Below are positions 1 through 8,817 of a stretch of DNA of 64,000 nt, one piece after another. How positions within the stretch are numbered: the first letter of the stretch is position 1; every line of letters starts with the position of its first letter. Made by a program: the position numbers and the translations under genes. The notes under the pieces are model-generated. The model ran no database searches. It saw only the letters and a list, made by a program, of their open reading frames with translations, and was not told where the DNA came from. The DNA lies in contig JAWPMV010000001.1 of the NCBI GenBank assembly GCA_033391075.1, forward strand, positions 2,604,001 to 2,668,000. The letters are read 5' to 3'. Origin of the DNA: Bacteroidia bacterium (lineage in GTDB: Bacteria > Bacteroidota > Bacteroidia > J057).

Positions 1-180
1 ATAAAACCGAATAAACACTTCTTGTCCTACGTCCTCTGCTTCCTGACAGTTTCCCAACATCCCTACAACTGTCCTCGCGATCTGATACTCATAGCGTTCC
101 ACGATTAATTGGAATGCTTGCTTGTTCCCCTCTCGTACTTGAGAGATCAGTTCGATATCTGTAAGGGACTCTGTTTGCAC
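1..180 (-). CDS. ECF-type RNA polymerase sigma factor, N-terminal part (runs off window)
   Basis: An open minus-strand frame of 60 codons runs off the left edge. It reads as sigma-70 region 2: a leading helix ELISQVREGNKQAFQLIVE, then RYEYQIARTVVGML, then the core-binding stretch EAEDVGQEVFIRFY, which matches the usual 'AEDxxQExFxR' signature of ECF factors. Only region 2 is inside the window, so region 4 and the regulon cannot be judged. No ATG lies at the expected start; a GTG at 180 or a TTG at 183 gives the expected N-terminus, and a stop lies a few codons further upstream. It is divergent from the SRAP gene. Family assignment is firm, exact start uncertain. Confidence 0.75.
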   Translation of the reverse strand, partial: MQTESLTDIELISQVREGNKQAFQLIVERYEYQIARTVVGMLGNCQEAEDVGQEVFIRFY

Positions 181-279
181 CAATTTTGTAATCGTTTTCT
201 TTTAGACATAAGAAATTCACGATATATTCCAATAACGTCATATTTTTTATCTTAGGTTCAAATCAAGACCATTTTCTTT

Positions 280-960
280 ATGTGTGGCAGATATACCTTT
301 ACCGCAAAACCTGATCCTGCATTGGTGATTCAATCCCAACAGCAGCAATTAGACCTTGTTCCCCGCTACAATATTGCCCCTACCCAAATGGCCCTTATTA
401 GTCCTATGCACGATCCGGAGCATATGCACTTTTATCGTTGGGGACTGATTCCTCATTGGGCAAAGGATGTCAAAATCGGGTATAAAATGATCAATGCACG
501 TTCGGAAACCATCCTTGAGAAAGCATCTTTCAAAAGTCCGATGAAGAATCAACGGTGCCTGGTATGGGGGGATGGCTTTTTTGAATGGAAGAAAGAGTTG
601 GGCGGAAAGCAGCCGTATTATATTGGCTTGAAGGAGCATGGCTTATTTGCAATGGCTGGATTGACATCTAGCTGGACTTCACCGCAAGGGGAGGAGCTAA
701 GGACTTTTACGATCATTACCACAGAACCCAATGAACTTATGGAGGATATACATGACCGCATGCCGGTAATTCTTCCTCCTGCTCAAAGAGATACCTGGAT
801 GGATGCTAAAAAAGATCCTAAGGATTTATTAGAATTGCTCAGACCTTTGCCGGCAGAATATATGAAGGCCTATCCCGTAGGAAATTCTGTAGGGAATGTA
901 CGAAATGACCATGCTCAATTGATTGAGCCATTTAGTCCTCCGCCGACATTATTTGGTTGA
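280..960 (+). CDS. yedK: SOS response-associated peptidase (SRAP/YedK/HMCES family)
   Basis: 226-residue SRAP-domain protein. Family members cap abasic sites in single-stranded DNA by a thiazolidine crosslink through Cys2, which becomes the N-terminus after removal of Met1. The sequence starts MCGRY as required. The other active-site elements are visible: RYNIAPTQ (Asn31), NARSE (72-76), GFFEW with the conserved Glu near 102, and HDRMPVIL with His158. Length is normal for the family. The gene stands alone and ends 2 bp before the convergent sufT stop, with no hairpin between them. The ATG at 280 is forced by the need for Cys2. Confidence 0.95.
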   Translation: MCGRYTFTAKPDPALVIQSQQQQLDLVPRYNIAPTQMALISPMHDPEHMHFYRWGLIPHWAKDVKIGYKMINARSETILEKASFKSPMKNQRCLVWGDGFFEWKKELGGKQPYYIGLKEHGLFAMAGLTSSWTSPQGEELRTFTIITTEPNELMEDIHDRMPVILPPAQRDTWMDAKKDPKDLLELLRPLPAEYMKAYPVGNSVGNVRNDHAQLIEPFSPPPTLFG

Positions 961-962
961 TT

Positions 963-1274
963 TTATAGGAAGCCCAGTTCCAGTTGAGCCTCTTCTGACA
1001 TCATTTCTTTGTCCCAGGGCGGGTCAAAGGTGAGCTCAACTTCTACCTCCTCGATATCCTCGATGGTAAGAACCTTTTCCTTGATTTCTTCGGGGATAAT
1101 TTCTGCTGCTGGACATGCCGGTGCAGTCAGGGTCATGAGGATATGCGTTTTTTTCTCCTCGGGAAATTTAATCTCATAAATCAAGCCCAACTCGTAAACA
1201 TTTACCGGAATTTCCGGATCGTAAACGGTGCTGATTTTTTCAATTACGGCTTCCTTGCGGTCTAAATCTGTCAT
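963..1274 (-). CDS. sufT: SufT, MIP18/DUF59-family Fe-S assembly factor
   Basis: About 103 residues. It carries the DUF59 (MIP18) features: an N-terminal helix, DPEIPVNVYELGLIYEI, the TAPACPAAE loop with the conserved reactive cysteine, and the C-terminal FDPPWDKEMMSEEAQLELG. SufT proteins help mature or deliver [Fe-S] clusters in organisms using the SUF pathway. It is the last gene of the sufBCDST run. The ATG at 1274 follows the sufS stop by one base; an in-frame TTG at 1283 would overlap sufS and is less likely. Translational coupling to sufS is inferred from the spacing. Confidence 0.92.
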   Translation of the reverse strand: MTDLDRKEAVIEKISTVYDPEIPVNVYELGLIYEIKFPEEKKTHILMTLTAPACPAAEIIPEEIKEKVLTIEDIEEVEVELTFDPPWDKEMMSEEAQLELGFL

Positions 1275-1275
1275 C

Positions 1276-2505
1276 TTATCCAAACATTTTCTTAACCTGA
1301 TGAATGCCTTCTACCAAACGATCGATTTCCTCGAAAGTATTGTAAAAAGCAAATGAGGCACGGACAGTACCAGGTATATCCATGAAACTCATAATAGGTT
1401 GTGTACAATGATGGCCGGTTCTGACGGCTATTCCCAAACGATCCAGAATAGTACCTGCATCATAGGGATGGATATCTCCAATTAAAAATGAGATTAAACT
1501 GGCTTTATGTTTTGCAGTACCGATGAAACGGATTCCCTCAATTTCTGACAATTTTTTTGTGCCATAGTCAAGTAATTCCTTTTCGTAGGCAGCTATATTC
1601 TTGTATCCTATCTTATGGATATAGTCTATGGCCGCTCCCAAAGCAATGGTGTCTGCAATATTGGGGGTTCCTGCTTCAAATTTATGAGGAAGACCTGCAT
1701 AAGTAGTTTTGTCAAAACTTACCAGATCTATCATATCTCCACCTCCCATATAGGGGGGCATTTCTTCCAACCACTTTTCCTTCCCGTATAAAATTCCTAT
1801 TCCTGTTGGACCAAACATCTTATGGCTGGAAAAGACCAGAAAATCACAATCCAGTTCCTGAACATCCAGGCTATCATGTGGAACTACCTGAGCAGCATCC
1901 AGCAAAACCGGAATATCCCGCTCATGGGCTTGTGTGATAATGTCTTTTACAGGATTTATGCTTCCCAAAGAATTTGAGATGTAGACGACTGATACCAGTT
2001 TGGTACGATCGCTCAAAAGCTTTTGATAAGCTTCCATATCCAGCTCACCTGCCTCGGATATTGGAATAACTTTCAATACAGCTCCCTTCTCCTCACAAAG
2101 CATCTGCCAGGGCACAATATTGGAGTGGTGCTCCATGGCCGAGATGATGATTTCATCTCCTTCCTGTATATACTTTCTTCCGAAACTACTGGCTATGAGA
2201 TTTATTCCTTCAGTAGTACCTCGGGTAAAGATTACTTCATAATCCTTTTTCGCATGGATGAGCTGCTGCACCTTTTTCCTTACCTCTTCATAAGCATCTG
2301 TAGCAAGTTGGCTAAGCTTATGAACTCCTCGATGAACATTACTGTTCTCCTCATTATAATAGGTACTCAGTCGATCAATAACGACCTGAGGTTTTTGGGA
2401 AGTGGCAGCATTATCAAAATAGACAAGCTCTTTCCCATATACCTTTTGACTTAGGGTTGGGAAATCCTTGCGAATGCTGGATATGTCGAGTTTAGTATGT
2501 AGCAC
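1276..2505 (-). CDS. sufS: Cysteine desulfurase SufS
   Basis: 409-residue PLP-dependent group II cysteine desulfurase that takes sulfur from cysteine as a persulfide for the SufBCD scaffold. Visible features: AMEHHSNIVPW around 123-133, the PLP-binding Asp/Gln in LLDAAQ (201-206), the Schiff-base lysine in FSSHKMFGPTG (Lys229), and the persulfide cysteine in RTGHHCTQP (Cys367). Length is normal. No ATG lies near the N-terminus; the start is a GTG at 2505 whose first base is the last base of the sufD TAG stop, pointing to coupled translation. SufE or SufU is not present in this operon. Confidence 0.95.
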   Translation of the reverse strand: MLHTKLDISSIRKDFPTLSQKVYGKELVYFDNAATSQKPQVVIDRLSTYYNEENSNVHRGVHKLSQLATDAYEEVRKKVQQLIHAKKDYEVIFTRGTTEGINLIASSFGRKYIQEGDEIIISAMEHHSNIVPWQMLCEEKGAVLKVIPISEAGELDMEAYQKLLSDRTKLVSVVYISNSLGSINPVKDIITQAHERDIPVLLDAAQVVPHDSLDVQELDCDFLVFSSHKMFGPTGIGILYGKEKWLEEMPPYMGGGDMIDLVSFDKTTYAGLPHKFEAGTPNIADTIALGAAIDYIHKIGYKNIAAYEKELLDYGTKKLSEIEGIRFIGTAKHKASLISFLIGDIHPYDAGTILDRLGIAVRTGHHCTQPIMSFMDIPGTVRASFAFYNTFEEIDRLVEGIHQVKKMFG

Positions 2506-3800
2506 TAAAATCTGTTTTCGATCTTTTCTTCAATAAAATCTTTAACCGCATCCATGGAGATATCATCAGCTACTTCCATCACAAAAGAATGAACCAGCAT
2601 TTTTCTTGCCTGGTCTTTTTTGATTCCTCTGGCTTGCAAGTAAAACATTGCTTCTTCATCCAATGATCCCAGGGTAGCTCCATGGCTACACTTTACATCA
2701 TCGGCATATATCTCCAATTGAGGTTTGGTATAAATATTTGCCGTATCATCCAGCAGTACATTATTGTTGGATTGAAAGGCATTGGTCTTCTGAGCATCTT
2801 GATACACATGTATTCTACCATTGAATACACCCGTAGATTGATCCTTTAGAATCCCTTTGTACAATTCATTGCTATATCCATCGGCATTCATATGGTCCAC
2901 TTGCGTGTGATTGTCCACGTGCTGTGTACCAGAAAGCATATAGAGCCCTTTGAGTTCGGAAGAAATATTCACTCCATCCATTTTGATGTCGAGATTATTT
3001 CTTACCAGTTTACCTCCAAGAGTAATGGTATGAATAGAAAAACGAGAATCTCTGGCTTGATGAACCAGGGTCCTATCAATGCTGGACGCTTCTCCGCTTT
3101 CCAATTGGATTTTAACATACTCCAGCCCGGCATTCGCATCTACGAATATTTCCGTAACCTGATTTCTCAGGGTAGGGGAGTCTGCAAGTGAATGATAGCT
3201 TTCTACCACTTGAGCTTCTCCATTTCTTCCCACAACAAACATATTTCTATGCTGCATGGTACTGGATTGCTCTTTATTATCTGCCAGATGCAAAATCTGG
3301 ATAGGCTTGGCTGTGGTTTTGCCAGTAGGTACTCCAATGAATACCCCATCTCCTGCATAAGCTGTATTGATCGCTGCAAAAATATCGAGATCAGGACTTA
3401 CTGCTTTTCCGAAATAGGTTTCGAAGGCCTCTTTTCCTTTTCCCGCAATATTTCTGAGGTCATTGATGATCAGACTTTCTTCATTATGGCTGATAGAAGA
3501 AAGTTCTTCTCTATATCTGCCATTGATAAAAACCAATACATCTGATTCCAGATTGGGAATGAGGTAAGGCTGAATATCAGTAAATGGGCTTTCATGAGCA
3601 GGACTAAATTCCTTTTTGACTAAAGCCTTTAAATCCGTGTATTTCCACTCTTCCCACTTTCGGGTGGGGATCTGGAGGTTTTTTAGTGCGGAAGCAGCTA
3701 TAGCTTTCTGGTCTTCTACAGCCGCTATGCCCTGGCCTGCGTCAAACTGCGCAATAAAAGCCGTTCTTTCTTGTTCCAATTCCTGGATTTTGTTTGCCAT
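2505..3800 (-). CDS. sufD: Fe-S cluster assembly protein SufD
   Basis: 431 residues with the right-handed beta-helix core typical of SufB/SufD, ending in a helical region (SLDEEAMFYLQARGIKKDQA near 380-400) shared with SufB. SufD pairs with SufB and the SufC ATPase to build [Fe-S] clusters and is needed for iron entry. The histidine-containing stretch KCSHGATLGSLD is conserved in the family. It begins 21 bp after sufC and overlaps the sufS start by one base. Start ATG at 3800 is clear. Confidence 0.94.
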   Translation of the reverse strand: MANKIQELEQERTAFIAQFDAGQGIAAVEDQKAIAASALKNLQIPTRKWEEWKYTDLKALVKKEFSPAHESPFTDIQPYLIPNLESDVLVFINGRYREELSSISHNEESLIINDLRNIAGKGKEAFETYFGKAVSPDLDIFAAINTAYAGDGVFIGVPTGKTTAKPIQILHLADNKEQSSTMQHRNMFVVGRNGEAQVVESYHSLADSPTLRNQVTEIFVDANAGLEYVKIQLESGEASSIDRTLVHQARDSRFSIHTITLGGKLVRNNLDIKMDGVNISSELKGLYMLSGTQHVDNHTQVDHMNADGYSNELYKGILKDQSTGVFNGRIHVYQDAQKTNAFQSNNNVLLDDTANIYTKPQLEIYADDVKCSHGATLGSLDEEAMFYLQARGIKKDQARKMLVHSFVMEVADDISMDAVKDFIEEKIENRF

Positions 3801-3821
3801 GTTTCAGAAAACAGCTTTAGG

Positions 3822-4574
3822 TTAAACAGCTTCTGCCTCTTTGAGCCAGTCATATCCTTTTTCCTCTAGTTCGAGAGCAAGGCTCTTATCTCCCGACTTA
3901 ACGATCTTTCCTTCATGCAGCACATGAACTACATCAGGTACGATATAGTTGAGTAAGCGCTGGTAGTGAGTGATTACGAGGAAAGCATTATTCTCATTAC
4001 GGAGCTTGTTGACCGCATCAGAAACGATTCTCAAGGCATCGATATCCAGACCGGAATCGGTTTCATCAAGAATGCAGAGCTGAGGCTCAAGCATGGCCAT
4101 TTGAAAAACTTCATTCCGCTTTTTCTCACCACCGGAAAAGCCTTCGTTTACAGCACGCTTGGTCAATTTGGTATCCAGAGCGACTACTTTTTGCTTTTCC
4201 TTCATCAATTTGAGGAAAGCACCTGCACTAAGAGGATCTTCTCCGCGATATTCTCTAACAGAATTCAAAGAAGCTCTCAGGAAATTAGTCATACTGACTC
4301 CTGGAATTTCAACGGGATATTGAAAAGCGAGAAACAATCCTTCGCCAGCTCTTTCTTCCGGCTCCAGATCCAGGAGATCTTTTCCATTAAATAAAACTTC
4401 TCCTCCATCTACTTCATAATCTTCATTGCCTGCAAGCACAGATGCGAGGGTACTTTTTCCTGAACCATTGGGGCCCATGATGGCATGTACTTCGCCGGGT
4501 TTTATATCCAGATTCAAACCTTTCAGAATCTGTTTGTCTTCAATTGACGCTTTTAAGTTTTTTATGCTGAGCAT
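3822..4574 (-). CDS. sufC: Fe-S assembly ATPase SufC
   Basis: 250-residue ABC-type ATPase of the SufBCD complex. It is soluble and powers conformational change of the SufB-SufD scaffold rather than transport. Walker A is GPNGSGKST (about 35-43), the signature is [10 protein letters not shown], and Walker B is [12 protein letters not shown], with the H-loop in VITHYQRLL. The 'EKKR' after the signature is characteristic of SufC. It lies between sufB (33 bp gap) and sufD (21 bp gap) in the expected Bacteroidota order. Confidence 0.96.
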   Translation of the reverse strand: MLSIKNLKASIEDKQILKGLNLDIKPGEVHAIMGPNGSGKSTLASVLAGNEDYEVDGGEVLFNGKDLLDLEPEERAGEGLFLAFQYPVEIPGVSMTNFLRASLNSVREYRGEDPLSAGAFLKLMKEKQKVVALDTKLTKRAVNEGFSGGEKKRNEVFQMAMLEPQLCILDETDSGLDIDALRIVSDAVNKLRNENNAFLVITHYQRLLNYIVPDVVHVLHEGKIVKSGDKSLALELEEKGYDWLKEAEAV

Positions 4575-4607
4575 TAGAGAAAATTTTCTTTGTTGTACCC
4601 TTATTTA

Positions 4608-6089
4608 TTATCCTACACTTCCTTCGAGGCTGATAGAAAGTAGTTTCTGAGCTTCAACTGCAAACTCCATCGGCAATTGATTCAAAACTTCTTTTGCATA
4701 GCCATTAACAATCAGGCTTATGGCTTGCTCTTCATCAATCCCTCTCTGCTTACAGTAGAAGATTTGATCTTCGCCTATTTTGGAAGTAGTCGCTTCATGT
4801 TCAATTTTGGAGGTGGTATTTCCTCCTTCTATGTAGGGAAAAGTATGTGCACCACACTGATCTCCAATCAACATGGAATCACATTGAGAGAAGTTCCGGG
4901 CATTGGTCGCACCTTTCATCATTTTCACCAAGCCACGATAACTATTGTTACTCTTACCTGCAGAAATTCCTTTTGAAATGATAATGCTACGGGTATTCTT
5001 TCCATAGTGAATCATCTTGGTCCCTGTATCTGCCTGCTGACGACCATTAGTAACGGCAACCGAGTAAAATTCTCCTTCGGAATTGTCTCCTTTCAAAATT
5101 ACACTTGGGTATTTCCAGGTAATTGCTGATCCCGTCTCCACCTGAGTCCAGCTGATTTTGGAATTATTTCCTTCACAGATTCCTCTTTTGGTAACGAAGT
5201 TGTAAATCCCTCCGGCACCGGTTTCAGGATCCCCAGGATACCAGTTCTGAACGGTAGAATATTTGATTTTTGAATCTTCTGCGGCAATCAATTCGACTAC
5301 GGCTGCATGAAGCTGATTTTCATCTCTTTGAGGAGCAGTACATCCTTCGAGATATGATACATAACTTCCTTTTTCTGCAACGACCAGGGTTCTTTCAAAC
5401 TGGCCCGTATTCTGTTCATTGATACGGAAGTAAGTAGAAAGCTCCATTGGGCAACGAACGCCCTCAGGGATATACACAAATGAACCATCCGTAAATACCG
5501 CAGCATTTAGAGCTGCATAGAAGTTGTCTGTATGAGGAACTACTTTCCCCATATACTTCTTGATCAGTTCTGGATGATCCTGTATAGCTTCGCTGAAAGA
5601 GCAAAAAATAATGCCCAATTCGGCAAGCTTTTCTTTGTAAGTGGTCTTGATAGAAACACTGTCGATTACAGCATCAACAGCTACGCCCGCAAGCACCTTC
5701 TGCTCATAAAGCGGAATGCCTAATTTCTCAAAAGTCTTGAGCAATTCCGGATCAACTTCATCCAGGCTATCAAGTTTCTTTTTGGGTTTTGGGGCTGCGT
5801 AGTAGTGGATGTTTTGAAAATCAACAGGGGGATATTCGACATGTGCCCAATTGGGCTCCTTCATCTTTTTCCAATGCTCGAATGCTTTCATTCTATACTC
5901 AAGCATCCATGCTGGTTCGTTCTTTTTGGAAGAGATTAGTCGAATGATATCTTCATTCAGGCCTTTAGGAGCTTTGTCGGATTCTATGTCAGTAACCCAA
6001 CCATATTCGTACTTTTTATTAGTAACCTCCTGGATGATTTTTTCATCTTCGGAGAGCTCCTCAACGGCTGCTATTTGATCCTCTGCCAT
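4608..6089 (-). CDS. sufB: Fe-S cluster scaffold protein SufB
   Basis: 493-residue scaffold of the SUF machinery on which nascent clusters form; it receives persulfide sulfur and contacts SufC and SufD. The family signatures are present: [33 protein letters not shown], and the C-terminal [17 protein letters not shown] with conserved cysteines. It is the first gene of the leftward suf operon; the ATG at 6089 follows a 182-bp intergenic region that holds a good -7 element and a palindrome. Length and order are standard. Confidence 0.96.
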   Translation of the reverse strand: MAEDQIAAVEELSEDEKIIQEVTNKKYEYGWVTDIESDKAPKGLNEDIIRLISSKKNEPAWMLEYRMKAFEHWKKMKEPNWAHVEYPPVDFQNIHYYAAPKPKKKLDSLDEVDPELLKTFEKLGIPLYEQKVLAGVAVDAVIDSVSIKTTYKEKLAELGIIFCSFSEAIQDHPELIKKYMGKVVPHTDNFYAALNAAVFTDGSFVYIPEGVRCPMELSTYFRINEQNTGQFERTLVVAEKGSYVSYLEGCTAPQRDENQLHAAVVELIAAEDSKIKYSTVQNWYPGDPETGAGGIYNFVTKRGICEGNNSKISWTQVETGSAITWKYPSVILKGDNSEGEFYSVAVTNGRQQADTGTKMIHYGKNTRSIIISKGISAGKSNNSYRGLVKMMKGATNARNFSQCDSMLIGDQCGAHTFPYIEGGNTTSKIEHEATTSKIGEDQIFYCKQRGIDEEQAISLIVNGYAKEVLNQLPMEFAVEAQKLLSISLEGSVG

Positions 6090-6175
6090 TCCTTATTTAA
6101 ATTTAGACTGATTCTAATTAAGTAACGAAAAAAAATGCAGCTTGTTCAAAGTGGCATTTTCTTTTTGTCAGACGC

Positions 6176-6216
6176 CAAAGTTAATCTAACTAAAATTAAT
6201 TACCTAAAATTAGGTA
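6176..6216 (-). promoter_or_regulatory. Candidate suf operon promoter with overlapping 16-bp dyad
   Basis: On the minus strand TAACTTTG at 6183-6176 is an exact match to the Bacteroidota -7 consensus TAnnTTTG. It lies about 87 bp before the sufB ATG. No good -33 TTG is seen at the expected distance; instead that zone (6201-6216) holds the perfect dyad TACCTAA-AA-TTAGGTA (half-sites separated by AA). A palindrome placed over the -33 region is a common operator arrangement. The consensus match is seen directly; the regulatory reading is inference. Confidence 0.5.
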
Positions 6217-6271
6217 GATTGTTTAAGGCTCAGTAGAAAAAAGTTAAATTTTTGTAGGCTAGGCGACCGGC

Positions 6272-6895
6272 CTAGTTATTTTTGCCGGCCATGAAAGCTT
6301 CCATCGGCTTAAACTGTTTTGCCTCATCTCCATTTCTGTAAATGCGGACGGATTCAATCACATCGCCTTGTGCAATGGCATTTACTACCTCCATCCCCTG
6401 AATTACATAGCCGAAAACGGAATGTTTATTATCTAGCCAGGGAGTAGGTACATGCGTGATGAAGAACTGACTTCCATTGGTATCTGGTCCGCTATTAGCC
6501 ATTGAAAGAGTTCCTGGTCTATTGTGAAATAGTCCAGGGAAAAATTCATCTCCAAAAGCATATCCAGGAGTTCCCATACCAGTAGCTAGCGGATCGCCGC
6601 CCTGGACCATAAAATTGGGGACGACTCTGTGGAAAGTGAGCCCATCATAAAATGGTTCTCCTTTTCCTTTAAAATTATTTTCCATATGCCCTTCAGCAAG
6701 AGCAAGGAAATTTCCTACAGTAGTAGGAGTCTGCTTAAAGGTAAGCTGTGTAACGATCTGCCCTTTGTTGGTATTGAACACGGCAAAAATTCCATCTGGA
6801 TATCCTTCCAGACTTTCCATAGACCATTTGGAGCCACATGAGCTCAAGATTAGGCCTAATACGATTGTTAAAAACAGACTTCTTTTCATTATCAT
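6272..6895 (-). CDS. Cyclophilin-type peptidyl-prolyl cis-trans isomerase, lipoprotein
   Basis: 207 residues. The N-terminus has a short basic end, a hydrophobic helix and the lipobox LSSC, so it is predicted to be acylated and membrane-anchored outside the cytoplasm. The rest is a cyclophilin domain (about 33-195) with family motifs FHRVVPNFMVQGGDP, GSQFFITH and SVFGYVI, which accelerates proline isomerisation in protein folding. Two ATGs are possible (6895 and 6889); both keep the signal peptide. The TAG stop lies inside a small hairpin (6259-6275) without a clear U-tract. It is upstream of and co-directional with the suf operon but probably a separate unit, because a suf promoter lies between. 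Confidence 0.92.
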   Translation of the reverse strand: MIMKRSLFLTIVLGLILSSCGSKWSMESLEGYPDGIFAVFNTNKGQIVTQLTFKQTPTTVGNFLALAEGHMENNFKGKGEPFYDGLTFHRVVPNFMVQGGDPLATGMGTPGYAFGDEFFPGLFHNRPGTLSMANSGPDTNGSQFFITHVPTPWLDNKHSVFGYVIQGMEVVNAIAQGDVIESVRIYRNGDEAKQFKPMEAFMAGKNN

Positions 6896-6911
6896 TAATT
6901 TTTGGACACCG

Positions 6912-6919
6912 CAAAAGTA
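6912..6919 (-). promoter_or_regulatory. Candidate -7 promoter element of the cyclophilin gene
   Basis: TACTTTTG on the minus strand fits TAnnTTTG exactly and lies 16 bp before the first ATG of the cyclophilin lipoprotein gene. No convincing -33 TTG is visible at 19-21 bp spacing, so this rests on the -7 match and position only. Confidence 0.35.
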
Positions 6920-7029
6920 AAAAATGAAGCAGAAGAAATAAAAATGAATCCAAGATTTCTACCACCCCATATGGAAAATCGGCCATTGTATTTGTTTTGA
7001 ATGGGAATCCTGATCTTCTTTGAAAAATT

Positions 7030-8100
7030 ATGCGTATCCCATTAATTAAATACTTGAATATTGGAGCCCACATCCTTATCTGGGGTACGGTAATCTATTT
7101 TTTCTTTCCAGAACCCTATGGAAGAGGCTTATTTAATACCGCTTTTTATGAAGGGAAAGAGGAAATTCCCTTTTTCCTTTACAGCACCATTCTGAATATT
7201 ATTCTTTTCTATCTTTTTTCTCATGGGATTCTTCCCTATTCATTAAAACAGAATAGTTTCAAGATCTTTCTCTTAAGCAATTTGCTGACTCTGGGGGCTT
7301 TTGTTCTGGTCGAATGTGGGTTGGATTTTGCCTACCAATGGTATGTATATAAATTTGAACGAGTCCCAAGTGTATGGGAAGAATTTGGCCTGGGTTATTT
7401 TGATTGGATCGAAGGTAATTTGGTCTTTACAGCGGTAATTCTTGCCTTTTCGAATTTCTACGGCTATACCTATGCCTGGTTTAATGGCCAAAGGGACAGA
7501 CAAATCCTCAAAGAAGAAAAACTCAAAGCAGAACTTTCTGCCCTCAAGCATCAGATCAATCCCCATTTTCTTTTCAATATTCTTAATGGTCTGTATGGGC
7601 TCGCGTTTAAAAATAATGATGAGCAAACGGCCAGTGGAATTGCCAAGCTTTCTCAGCTGATGCGCTATATGCTCTATGAGAGTAATGACAATAAGGTACC
7701 GCTTTCTAAAGAGATTGAATACCTGGAGAACTATATTGATTTACAGAAACTTCGCTTAAATGGAACCACTAAAGTCAATTTCTCCGTAGATGGAAATATA
7801 AAAGGGAAGCAGGTAGCTCCGATGCTATTTATTCCTTTTGTAGAAAATGCCTTTAAACATGGAATAAGCACTGTCAATGCCTCTCAGCTCATCATCAATC
7901 TGAAGGTTTTGGAAAGTGAACTGGATTTGGAAGTTGAAAATCCCATCCATCCGAAAAGTAAACATGAGCTGAATCCTTTTGGCGGAATAGGCCTCAATAA
8001 TGTAAAAAAACGTCTAGATCTATTATACCGGGACAATTATGAGTTGGACATCGACGAAGACCCGGAAAAACATCGCGTTCATTTAAAACTAAAACTATGA
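7030..8100 (+). CDS. LytS-like membrane sensor histidine kinase
   Basis: 356 residues. Four hydrophobic segments fill residues 1-150 (roughly 10-27, 48-66, 78-98 and 130-150), followed by a short coiled linker rich in Lys/Glu. The kinase core is of the His_kinase (PF06580) type: the phospho-acceptor histidine is in KHQINPHFLFNILNGLYG (about 178-195), and the ATPase N-box is FVENAFKHGIS. No recognisable extracellular sensor domain is present, so the stimulus may be sensed within the membrane. Its last four bases (ATGA) overlap the start of the response regulator gene, so the two are a cognate pair. Confidence 0.93.
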   Translation: MRIPLIKYLNIGAHILIWGTVIYFFFPEPYGRGLFNTAFYEGKEEIPFFLYSTILNIILFYLFSHGILPYSLKQNSFKIFLLSNLLTLGAFVLVECGLDFAYQWYVYKFERVPSVWEEFGLGYFDWIEGNLVFTAVILAFSNFYGYTYAWFNGQRDRQILKEEKLKAELSALKHQINPHFLFNILNGLYGLAFKNNDEQTASGIAKLSQLMRYMLYESNDNKVPLSKEIEYLENYIDLQKLRLNGTTKVNFSVDGNIKGKQVAPMLFIPFVENAFKHGISTVNASQLIINLKVLESELDLEVENPIHPKSKHELNPFGGIGLNNVKKRLDLLYRDNYELDIDEDPEKHRVHLKLKL

Positions 8101-8795
8101 AGAAATTGAACTGTATTGCAGTTGATGATGAACCTTTAGCATTGGAGGTGATTAAAAGGTTTGGTGAAAAGATTCCAGCGCTCAATCTGATGGAAACTTT
8201 CCAAAACCCTATAGAAGCCGTAGAATTTATTAAAGAAAATCCGGTTGATTTGGTATTCCTGGATATTCAAATGCCCGATCTTACCGGCCTGGAATTCATC
8301 AATAGTTTTGCAGAAAAGCCGATGGTTATCTTTACTACGGCCTTTGCGGATTATGCAATCGAAAGTTATGAAGTGGACGCTATCGATTATCTCTTAAAGC
8401 CGGTTCTATTTGATCGTTTTTATAAAGCCGTAAATAAGGCCCTTATGAAGGTCGAAGAATCTGGAACAGAAATTCTTGCAGAAGAAGATTTCATGTTTAT
8501 CAAATCGGATACTCGTATCTTCAAAATTAACTACAATGACATCCTTTACATAGAAGGAATGCGGGACTATATAGCTGTTCATACCCCTAAACAGCGAATC
8601 CTTACTCTGATGAGTATGACTCGTATGCTGGATAAACTCCCCAAGAGGAGGTTTATGCGGGTTCATAAGTCCTACATCATAGGAATAGGTCATATTCATA
8701 TGATTCAAAACAACCGGGTCCTGATCAATCAAAAAGAAATTCCTATCAGCAATTCTTATAAGGAACAATTCCTTAAATTTATAGAGAACAAATAG
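8097..8795 (+). CDS. LytTR-family response regulator
   Basis: 232 residues. A receiver domain (1-120) carries the acidic pair Asp10/Asp11, the phospho-acceptor Asp56 in VFLDIQMPDLTG, a conserved Thr in FTTAFADYAIES, and Lys in YLLKPV. A LytTR DNA-binding domain follows (about 135-232; ILYIEGMRDYIAVHT, RRFMRVHKSYIIG). It works with the LytS-like kinase that overlaps it. The next gene, a secreted S9 peptidase, begins 22 bp downstream in the same direction, so it may be co-transcribed or a target. The regulon is not evident from the sequence. Confidence 0.94.
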   Translation: MKKLNCIAVDDEPLALEVIKRFGEKIPALNLMETFQNPIEAVEFIKENPVDLVFLDIQMPDLTGLEFINSFAEKPMVIFTTAFADYAIESYEVDAIDYLLKPVLFDRFYKAVNKALMKVEESGTEILAEEDFMFIKSDTRIFKINYNDILYIEGMRDYIAVHTPKQRILTLMSMTRMLDKLPKRRFMRVHKSYIIGIGHIHMIQNNRVLINQKEIPISNSYKEQFLKFIENK

Positions 8796-8817
8796 AACCC
8801 ACTCAATCCAAAGCTCT

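Noticed and set aside
6259-6275. Hairpin CTAGGC/GCCTAG at the stop of the cyclophilin gene as terminator
   Set aside because: On the leftward transcript the bases after the hairpin are not a U-run, so intrinsic termination is unlikely.
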